A DNA stretch of 13,270 nucleotides. Source: Candidatus Stahliibacteriota bacterium. GTDB lineage: Bacteria > Hydrothermota > Tepidihabitantia > B3-TA06. The stretch's first letter is position 1. Each line of letters begins with the position of its first letter. Both the position numbers and the translations under genes were made by a program. The stretch lies in assembly GCA_030670165.1 (NCBI GenBank), contig DAOVCF010000032.1, forward strand, positions 1-13,270. The letters are read 5' to 3'. Below the pieces are notes generated by a model. The model was not told the origin of the DNA and did not search any database. It worked only from the letters and a program-made list of their open reading frames with translations. Positions 6,063 to 12,073 of the stretch are shown one piece after another.

Positions 6063-6836
6063 CTAAGCGAAACCTCCTGAACGGATGATGGCCAGGAGAT
6101 CCACGGTGAACGCCACCGCCCAGTGAAGAAACACGCAGGGCAAGAAACTCCGTGATCGTAGTGCAAGCCATCCCAGGGCTATCGCCGCAATGAAAGATCC
6201 ATACGCCTCAAGTTCAGGCTTGCCTATGTGAAGCAACGCGAAGGGGATGGCGGTGGCAAGGATGGCCCAGTTACCCATCTTTTCCTCGAGCCCGAACAAA
6301 AGAAAACCGCGATTGAGAAACTCCCAGCCGAACATGTGCAGAAGGTGGATGCCTTCCCAGATGATAAATATCCTCAGGCTTGTCCGGGCAAGCCTGAAAA
6401 GGGGATATGTTCTCGCAAAGTCCTTCTGGAATACCGCGAATAGCACGAATCCAAGCATAATAGCGAAGAAGATTGCGGCATCGCGCCAGCCAACGCCTTG
6501 CCCCAGCCTGAAGCCGAAGTCGCGGAAACGGTGCTGCGGGAAGGTCTCCTTTATCTTGGGCCAGGCGATGGAGATTAGTCGAAGCATTAGGATTATTACA
6601 ACGGGCAGAAACAGGAACCACAACCCGTCCACGGCCATCTTTTCCGGCAAACGGAACTGGTGCTCGAACAGGTTAAACCGGAAAAGCCTGCGGTGGTAAC
6701 GGGGGAAGATCAAAACAAAGCTGTATACGGCGCATACCACCAATGGGCCGGCAGGCCTGAGAAGTTTCTTGAACTCTTCCCAATAGTAGGGAAGAAACCT
6801 CTTAGACGTGGTGGAATTCAAAGTGACTTTCTCCAC
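6063..6836 (-). CDS. CPBP-family intramembrane protease-like protein
   Basis: A 257-residue polytopic membrane protein with hydrophobic segments near residues 30-45, 70-92, 119-137, 153-168, 188-203, 212-226 and 232-250. The C-terminal half resembles the CPBP (Abi/CAAX prenyl protease 2-like) family: WEFLNRG at 171-177 matches the EExxxR motif with Glu172 and Arg176, FALLH at 199-203 matches FxxxH, and HWAVA at 238-242 is the third histidine motif. The first glutamate of EExxxR is Trp171, and the Asn/Asp usually four residues after the last His is Ala242, so catalysis is uncertain. The start is a GTG at 6836 with AAGGAG 13 bases upstream, a loose spacing; a TTG at 6821 is an alternative. It follows the outer-membrane-like gene by 28 bases and is probably cotranscribed. 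Substrate is unknown. Confidence 0.75.
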   Translation of the reverse strand: MEKVTLNSTTSKRFLPYYWEEFKKLLRPAGPLVVCAVYSFVLIFPRYHRRLFRFNLFEHQFRLPEKMAVDGLWFLFLPVVIILMLRLISIAWPKIKETFPQHRFRDFGFRLGQGVGWRDAAIFFAIMLGFVLFAVFQKDFARTYPLFRLARTSLRIFIIWEGIHLLHMFGWEFLNRGFLLFGLEEKMGNWAILATAIPFALLHIGKPELEAYGSFIAAIALGWLALRSRSFLPCVFLHWAVAFTVDLLAIIRSGGFA

Positions 6837-6864
6837 AGGATCAACCTGGCTCCTTACTAATGCC

Positions 6865-8049
6865 TTAGAAGAAGCGGAAGCTGATCTTGCTTGAGATCTC
6901 GGCGGAGAGGCCTTTCACCTGCGTGGAGTGGTTTAAGACCAAGGTGTTCGAGATCACGAGGTGGTCTACTATCAGGTATTCGAACCGTCCGATCAACTGG
7001 TTGTGCAGGGCAAAGCGGTAGTCTTCTGGTTCTTCCGGCCTTGTACGGTCAACATTCAGCTGGTAGGTTCCGACGATATCGACCACTGAGCTTACCTCGT
7101 AAAGAACTGAAAGCAGCAGGCTTGCGTGTATTTCCTTACCGAACTTCTCGCCGGTGAAGGGTAAGCGCAGGTTTGACTTTTCAATGAGCTGGCTGCGAAA
7201 ACCAAGGGGATGGGCAAAGTCAAAAGCCAGACTGGCGAACGCGGCGCGGCCGTCAGTTTTGTATGCGGGAAGCAGATCGTAGCCTACCCCTAGGTTTACT
7301 TCATATCCGTAATAACGCGGGGAGATGTATTCCTCAAGCACATCCGTGATGATCAGGGAACCTGCGCTGCCCAACTCCCCGTTATGCAGGAGATTGGACT
7401 TGTTAAGAATGCTTTCAAGTGATTTGTAGTACTCTCGTTCCCAATAGTAGTGCCTCTCTTTGTAGGTTCGTTTGGCTTCCGGTGCCAACTTTCTTGCGAA
7501 ACTCATTAATGTTCCCAGGGGCAGGCTATCGAGTAGTACGCCTTGAGCCAGCATTCCTTCTTCGATTCGCAGAGCACGGACGAGCGGGGTGGCGCTGACG
7601 AATCGGCCGTAACCCAAACCGATGATGGCTTGTGTCGCAGGATAATCGTAGGTGGTCAGCACGTCGCCTTCCAGTTTGGCGAAAGCCAGGAAGTCCTTGC
7701 CGGATATGAAATACCTGTTGTATTTCGCCCCCCACCGACTCTGGTAGCTGATCTGTCGAGTGCTGTCTGTAGCCGATGTATCGCTATCTAAGGTATCCTG
7801 CTCAAAGTTAACGCTCAGGTTGCCGAAGAGGTTGACGTTGTAACTCGAAGGGAGTGTGGCACGGAACCTTTCGAAGTTGAGGGAGACGTTCCCAAAGTTA
7901 GAAACAACATCACCTCCAGTCATACCGAGATGGTAGTTAAATCCAGTGGAGATGACCTGAGCACTGCTCTGGTCCACATCGTACTCGGTTAGTTTCAGAG
8001 CGAGCAATAGGCAGGGAAGCAACACTAGAACAACCGTTATTCTTTTCAT
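6865..8049 (-). CDS. Putative outer-membrane beta-barrel protein, unknown function
   Basis: I do not recognise a named family. The 394-residue product begins with a clear signal peptide (MKRITVVLVLLPCLLLA, residues 1-17). The mature part alternates polar and hydrophobic or aromatic residues in many short segments (for example NVNLFGNLSVNFE, YEVNLGVGYDLL, HASLLLSVLYEVSS, HLVISNTLVLNHS), as in transmembrane beta-strands. It ends SSKISFRFF, with a terminal phenylalanine like the signal recognised by the BAM complex. A charged helical stretch, KRTYKERHYYWEREYYKSLESI, near residues 190-215 may be a periplasmic or plug insertion. The ATG at 8049 has an AAGGAGG Shine-Dalgarno four bases upstream and a consensus promoter. 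A lipobox is not convincing (LLPC). The neighbouring CPBP gene follows in the same operon. Confidence 0.7.
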   Translation of the reverse strand: MKRITVVLVLLPCLLLALKLTEYDVDQSSAQVISTGFNYHLGMTGGDVVSNFGNVSLNFERFRATLPSSYNVNLFGNLSVNFEQDTLDSDTSATDSTRQISYQSRWGAKYNRYFISGKDFLAFAKLEGDVLTTYDYPATQAIIGLGYGRFVSATPLVRALRIEEGMLAQGVLLDSLPLGTLMSFARKLAPEAKRTYKERHYYWEREYYKSLESILNKSNLLHNGELGSAGSLIITDVLEEYISPRYYGYEVNLGVGYDLLPAYKTDGRAAFASLAFDFAHPLGFRSQLIEKSNLRLPFTGEKFGKEIHASLLLSVLYEVSSVVDIVGTYQLNVDRTRPEEPEDYRFALHNQLIGRFEYLIVDHLVISNTLVLNHSTQVKGLSAEISSKISFRFF

Positions 8050-8072
8050 GCATCCTCCTTGGTGGGTGAAGG

Positions 8073-8100
8073 ATTATACGAATGAGGTAATCGCTGTCAA
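8073..8100 (-). promoter_or_regulatory. Consensus promoter of the outer-membrane protein gene
   Basis: On the minus strand, TTGACA (8100-8095) and TATAAT (8078-8073) are both perfect and 16 bases apart. The expected start near 8066 leaves a leader of about 16 bases holding AAGGAGG. A small inverted repeat AACCT-GTA-AGGTT at 8103-8115 abuts the -35 box and could be an operator, but it is short. Confidence 0.85.
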
Positions 8101-8138
8101 ATAACCTGTAAGGTTCAGCCTGTCCGATACCTAATCGC

Positions 8139-8166
8139 TTGACTCTTATCAACTTAGGGGTAAACT
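8139..8166 (+). promoter_or_regulatory. Probable promoter of the M23 peptidase-capA-trmFO operon
   Basis: TTGACT at 8139-8144 (5 of 6) and TAAACT at 8161-8166 (4 of 6) are 16 bases apart, diverging from the outer-membrane protein promoter. The ATG is at 8174, seven bases past the -10 box, with no Shine-Dalgarno sequence. If this promoter is used, the transcript is leaderless. The weak -10 makes this less certain than the def promoter. Confidence 0.5.
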
Positions 8167-8173
8167 TTATTGT

Positions 8174-9001
8174 ATGTTGAGCCTTATTTGTCTCGTGGCC
8201 GCACCGTTAGAGGTTCAGCTATCTCGAGAGACGCTGCATCAGGGAGAGATTTGTTACCTTTCGGTGCAAACATCCGAGCAGGGGTTGCTTTCCCTTTCCT
8301 ACCGCGGTGAGCCCTATCCTCTGATTCCGTGGGACGATGGCTTCGTATCGCTTATCGGTACGTCCTACAAGACATCACCTGGATGTAAATCAATCCGAAT
8401 CACCTTTTCTCAAGGATGGAACACTGAGGTATTCGACACCGCTATCCGTGTGGTTCCTGCAGAGTTTTGCAAGTCGGTTATTACCTTGCCTCGCTCCAAG
8501 CAGGGTACAATAGATACCTCAAGGCAGCGCCGCAAAGCCGAGGAGTACGAGGCGGTAGTCGAAGCGATCAACGCACCGTCTGGGGAATACTACTCAATTT
8601 TTCCTGAGATATTTCCTTGTCCTAAAAAGATATCCGGCACATATGGTGACGAGCGCTGGACAGGAGGCCGCAAGCTCTGGCATCATTCGGGCCTGGACTT
8701 TGCAGTGCCCAGCGGAACCACGATCCTTGCACCCTGCCCGGGCAAGGTTGTGATGGCGCGGGACACCTTTATTCGTCAAGGGACTTTTGTTATCCTTGAT
8801 CACGGAGCCGGATTAAAGACACTTTACTATCACATGATCGAGAGGAACGTTGAGGAAGGAGAGGTTGTTCAGACCGGTGACACGCTGGGATTCGTTGGTT
8901 CAACAGGCCTTGCCACCGGACCTCATCTGCACATGAGCGTCTACATTAACGGCATACCGGTTGATCCGTTGTTCTGGCTTGAACGAAAGGAGCCTTTTTG
9001 A
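8174..9001 (+). CDS. M23-family (LytM/NlpD-type) metalloendopeptidase
   Basis: Proteins with this domain cut, or regulate cutting of, peptidoglycan cross-links in the periplasm. The C-terminal domain (about residues 165-270) has the full zinc and catalytic set: HSGLD with His171 and Asp175, YYHM with His220, and GPHLHMS with His251 and His253. It is therefore likely to be active. Residues 1-140 contain a beta-rich segment of unknown fold. The N-terminus is hydrophobic (MLSLICLVAAPLEV) and may serve as a short signal sequence, but it has no positive charge before it, which is unusual. No other in-frame start exists before an upstream stop at 8132. The stop codon overlaps the TTG start of the next gene. 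Confidence 0.9.
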   Translation: MLSLICLVAAPLEVQLSRETLHQGEICYLSVQTSEQGLLSLSYRGEPYPLIPWDDGFVSLIGTSYKTSPGCKSIRITFSQGWNTEVFDTAIRVVPAEFCKSVITLPRSKQGTIDTSRQRRKAEEYEAVVEAINAPSGEYYSIFPEIFPCPKKISGTYGDERWTGGRKLWHHSGLDFAVPSGTTILAPCPGKVVMARDTFIRQGTFVILDHGAGLKTLYYHMIERNVEEGEVVQTGDTLGFVGSTGLATGPHLHMSVYINGIPVDPLFWLERKEPF

Positions 9002-10380
9002 AGAAAAGCAAACGCCTGTGGTCGATTCTCGCGGTAGTTGTCGTAGGTGTAGCCCTGGGCGTAACAGGTATAGTGCTCGCCTCAACCGGTGTGGTCGGAA
9101 GGGTGCAGGATGCCTCCGTGTCCGTAACCGACACCTTACCCCCTCCCCGTACCGTAACCATCGCGGCGGTTGGCGACATCATGATGGGAACCGACTATCC
9201 TACACCAAGGCTTCCCCCACAGGACGGTGCACTCCTTTTCGCAGACGCCGCCCCAATCCTGCGGGCGGCCGACATCTCCTTCGGCAACCTTGAAGGGCCG
9301 ATCACCCGATCCAAAGGATGCACTAAGAAGATGGGGTCTGGTCGCAGCTTTGCTTTCCGCTGTCCGCCAGGGCTAGCCAGAAACCTGGCGACCGCAGGAT
9401 TCGATGTGATGAGCCTTGCCAATAACCACGCACGGGACTTCGGCTATGCAGGGATGACGGAGACTAAGAAGATATTTGACAGTCTGGGAATTCAGTACTC
9501 GAGTAAGCAAGGCGAGGTTGCAGAGTTCGTTATAGACAGCCTTAAGATCGGCCTGATTGCCTTCTCCACAGGTTCACCACCCCGTTCCATCCTGAGTATC
9601 GAGATGTGCCGCAAGGAGGTCGAGGAGTTGGCACGTCGGTTCGACATCCTCATCGTAAGCTTCCACGGGGGTACCGAAGGAACCAAGGCCCTGCATACCG
9701 AATACAAATTCGAGAACCTTTACGGCGAGCCGCGCGGTAACGTTATCGAGTTCGCGCATACCATGATTGACGCAGGAGCCGACCTCGTGATCGGTCACGG
9801 GCCGCACGTCCCGCGCGGGATGGAGGTCTATGAGGGCAAGCTGATCGCCTACAGCCTTGGAAACTTTTGCACCTATCGTTGCATGCAGCTTACTGGAGAA
9901 CTTGGCTACGCTCCTCTTCTTGTTGCCGAGGTGGATTCTATCGGCAACTTCCTGCGCGGTGAGATTCACTCGTTCCGCCAGTTCCCTCCGGGCGGGCCGA
10001 CAAAGGATACCACCGAGGCGGTTTTCAATCTAATGCGGTCGCTTTCAGTCACTGACTTTGAAACTTCAGCCCCCTCTTTTTCCGAAAACCTCTCGTTCTA
10101 CCCTCCTGCAGACTCAGGTCTTTCAGTCGAAGAGATCGAGGCCGTGCGTGATTCACTTGACGCCTTGAGCATAGTTGAACCGGATACAGCAACCCCTGAG
10201 GTTACGGAAAGCGTGGATTCCTTCCTTACAGTCATTCAGGAGGAACAAGATACCTCAGATGTATCTGATGAGGATTTACCCCATGCTACTTCATCAGCGC
10301 AAGTTTCCAGTACCCCTGAAGATGCGGACCCGGTTGCGGTCCCGGAACCTGATTCAGCTAATCGGTCTGAGGGTGAGTAA
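8998..10380 (+). CDS. CapA-like (PGA_cap) metallophosphatase with disordered C-terminal tail
   Basis: CapA-family proteins have a calcineurin-like metallophosphoesterase fold. The founding member is needed for poly-gamma-glutamate capsule handling, but most members have no known substrate. Motifs run in order: GDIMMG at 59-64, NLEGPIT at 97-103, LANNHARD at 140-147, SFHGGTE at 221-227, GHGPHV at 266-271 and YSLGNF at 285-290. Residues 1-30 form an N-terminal membrane anchor or signal sequence (MKKSKRLWSILAVVVVGVAL). From about 354 to 460 the sequence is rich in Ser, Thr, Pro, Asp and Glu and looks disordered. The start is TTG at 8998, overlapping the previous stop, with AAAGGAG five bases upstream. 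capB, capC and capE are absent, so a capsule role is not implied. Confidence 0.88.
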   Translation: MKKSKRLWSILAVVVVGVALGVTGIVLASTGVVGRVQDASVSVTDTLPPPRTVTIAAVGDIMMGTDYPTPRLPPQDGALLFADAAPILRAADISFGNLEGPITRSKGCTKKMGSGRSFAFRCPPGLARNLATAGFDVMSLANNHARDFGYAGMTETKKIFDSLGIQYSSKQGEVAEFVIDSLKIGLIAFSTGSPPRSILSIEMCRKEVEELARRFDILIVSFHGGTEGTKALHTEYKFENLYGEPRGNVIEFAHTMIDAGADLVIGHGPHVPRGMEVYEGKLIAYSLGNFCTYRCMQLTGELGYAPLLVAEVDSIGNFLRGEIHSFRQFPPGGPTKDTTEAVFNLMRSLSVTDFETSAPSFSENLSFYPPADSGLSVEEIEAVRDSLDALSIVEPDTATPEVTESVDSFLTVIQEEQDTSDVSDEDLPHATSSAQVSSTPEDADPVAVPEPDSANRSEGE

Positions 10381-10388
10381 CTTTTAGT

Positions 10389-11717
10389 TTGGTGATTTCC
10401 CAAGATTCTATCCTTGTGGTAGGGGGAGGATTGGCCGGGTCGTCCGCCGCACTTGAGGCGGCAAAACGCAGAACTCGAGTAAAATTATATGAAATGCGAC
10501 CAACTAAGAATACTCCAGCCCATACCACGGATAGGCTGGCCGAGCTGATCTGTTCGAACTCGCTTGGTTCGCTTCGTCCCACGCGGGCGCAGGGACTCTT
10601 AAAGGAAGAGCTTAGACTCCTCGACTGCGAGCTTCTCAAGATCGCTGAGGGTTGTGCGGTTCCTGTAGGCACCGCGTTGACGGTCGACCGGCAACGCTTT
10701 GCGTCTGAGGTTACCCGAAGGATCGAGGAGAATCCGTTGATCGAGCTCATAAGAGAGGAGGTTGAGGAGATACCGGAAGGGTTAACGATTCTCGCAAGCG
10801 GTCCTCTGACTTCTGAGGCGCTCACCCGATCCATCAAAAAGTTCTGCGGTGAGGATTTCCTCTACTTCTACGACGCGGTGGCTCCGATAGTGAGCAGGGA
10901 TTCGTTCGATCTTTCCAAGCTGGTTCAAGCATCACGCTACGATGCAGGCGAGGCCTGGTTCCTCAACGCATTCATGGACAAGGAAGGGTATCTGGATTTT
11001 TATAACGCACTTATCGCGGCCCAGCAGCATCCTATTCATGATTTTGAGGATCGCTTCTTCTTTGAAGGTTGCCTGCCCATTGAGGAGATCGCGAGAAGGG
11101 GGGAGAGGTCTCTGGCGTTTGGACCATTACGTCCAACAGGTTTTAAGGATCAGGATGGCCGAAGACCATACGCAGTCGTCCAGTTGCGGCCCGAGGATAA
11201 AGCAACCACAATGTATAATCTCGTCGGTTTCCAGACTAATCTCAGAAACTCCGAACAGGAGCGGGTGTTCCGTCTGATTCCAGGGCTTGAGCACGTACAG
11301 TTTCTGCGCTACGGCCGGATGCACCGCAATACATACATCGAGGCCCCCAGGCTGATTGAACCCACCCTGCAGTTCCGCAAACGGCACGATCTTTTTATCT
11401 GCGGCCAGCTTTCCGGTGCTGAGGGTTATCTCTCGGCAATCGCCACCGGGCTTGTGGCAGGCTTGAACGCATCACGGTTGCTTAAAGAAATGTCTCCCCT
11501 CGAATTCCCGCAGGAAACCATGCTTGGTGCGCTGCTCACCCGTCTTGCAGGCAAGGGTGAATACGCTTCCCTTGCCGATCGCTTTACCCCGATAAAGCCT
11601 ATCTTTGCCCTGCTTCCTTTACTCTCGCCTGAACCCAAAGGAAAAGAGGTCCGCCGCAGGGTCTACGTCGAGCGCAGCCTGGAGGCTTTGAGGGGTTTTC
11701 CAAAAAGCCTCGACTGA
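10389..11717 (+). CDS. trmFO: Methylenetetrahydrofolate-tRNA uracil-5 methyltransferase
   Basis: TrmFO makes 5-methyluridine at position 54 of the tRNA T-loop, using methylenetetrahydrofolate as carbon donor and reduced FAD. The 442 residues show the N-terminal dinucleotide fold VVGGGLAGSSAAL at 10-22, ICSNSLG with Cys55, FFEGCLP with Cys228, and the C-terminal FAD segment GQLSGAEGYLSAIATG at 339-354. The two cysteines correspond to those known to be catalytic in the Bacillus enzyme. The start is TTG 10389 or GTG 10392; both lie eleven or more bases after a weak GGTGAG, so the choice is open. It follows capA by eight bases and runs convergently into a minus-strand gene three bases beyond its stop. 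Confidence 0.96.
   Translation: MVISQDSILVVGGGLAGSSAALEAAKRRTRVKLYEMRPTKNTPAHTTDRLAELICSNSLGSLRPTRAQGLLKEELRLLDCELLKIAEGCAVPVGTALTVDRQRFASEVTRRIEENPLIELIREEVEEIPEGLTILASGPLTSEALTRSIKKFCGEDFLYFYDAVAPIVSRDSFDLSKLVQASRYDAGEAWFLNAFMDKEGYLDFYNALIAAQQHPIHDFEDRFFFEGCLPIEEIARRGERSLAFGPLRPTGFKDQDGRRPYAVVQLRPEDKATTMYNLVGFQTNLRNSEQERVFRLIPGLEHVQFLRYGRMHRNTYIEAPRLIEPTLQFRKRHDLFICGQLSGAEGYLSAIATGLVAGLNASRLLKEMSPLEFPQETMLGALLTRLAGKGEYASLADRFTPIKPIFALLPLLSPEPKGKEVRRRVYVERSLEALRGFPKSLD
11682..11711. terminator. Possible hairpin at the 3' end of trmFO
   Basis: GAGGCTTT at 11682-11689 pairs exactly with AAAGCCTC at 11704-11711 within the last codons of trmFO. The transcript then continues through a moderately T-rich stretch (TGATTTCTATCTCTTTAAT). 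Because the trmFO stop and the opposing gene's stop are three bases apart, any terminator must lie inside a coding region, and this is the only candidate seen. The loop is long (14 bases). Confidence 0.3.
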
Positions 11718-11720
11718 TTT

Positions 11721-12062
11721 CTATCTCTTTAATTCGCAGATTATCTCTTCTACTTTGAGTTCAGTGAACGGAGCCCCGGTGGTTTCTTTGAACTCCGTTT
11801 CTATCTTTTTTGAACAACCTTCAAGTTCCTGCGCGCGCGAACGACTCGCTATTGAGCAACCTCCTCGCCGCGAGAATTTCAATAAAGATTCGTAAGGCTT
11901 GTCAGAGGTATAGCGCTCAAGGGTGTAGCGTGCAACGAAGGCACCGCATTCGGAACAGCGAACATACACCCTGACAGGGCAGCCCGGTTCGACACGTACC
12001 AGATTCTCGGTTTTCCTTGACCTGCATTTGGGACAGGTCTCTATCTTGACGGCAAAAGACAT
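11721..12062 (-). CDS. Zinc-ribbon protein of unknown function, 113 residues
   Basis: I do not recognise a named family. The N-terminal ~40 residues form a likely zinc ribbon, with CPKC at 10-13 and CSEC at 36-39. The following YTLERYTSD is a short conserved-looking segment. The middle (residues 64-85) is basic, with SRRGGCSIASRSRAQ, and the C-terminus is acidic and possibly helical. The ATG at 12062 has a clear GAGGAG five bases upstream. It starts 11 bases after the stop of the anion transporter and is probably cotranscribed with it. Its stop lies three bases from that of trmFO in the opposite direction. Function cannot be given; nucleic acid or protein binding is the usual role of such ribbons. 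Confidence 0.75.
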   Translation of the reverse strand: MSFAVKIETCPKCRSRKTENLVRVEPGCPVRVYVRCSECGAFVARYTLERYTSDKPYESLLKFSRRGGCSIASRSRAQELEGCSKKIETEFKETTGAPFTELKVEEIICELKR

Positions 12063-12073
12063 ACGATCTCCTC

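Noticed and set aside
5941..6171. 76-codon minus-strand frame in the spacer before the por operon
   Set aside because: It overlaps the end of the CPBP gene in another frame, has no ribosome binding site, and its translation has no recognisable pattern.
6247..6699. 150-codon plus-strand open frame opposite the CPBP-family gene
   Set aside because: The opposing gene has regular membrane segments and family motifs. This frame is basic, motif-free and lacks an initiation signal.
8998..11717. Capsule (poly-gamma-glutamate) biosynthesis locus
   Set aside because: Only a CapA-like gene is present. No ligase or export partners lie nearby, and trmFO follows, so a capsule locus is not supported.
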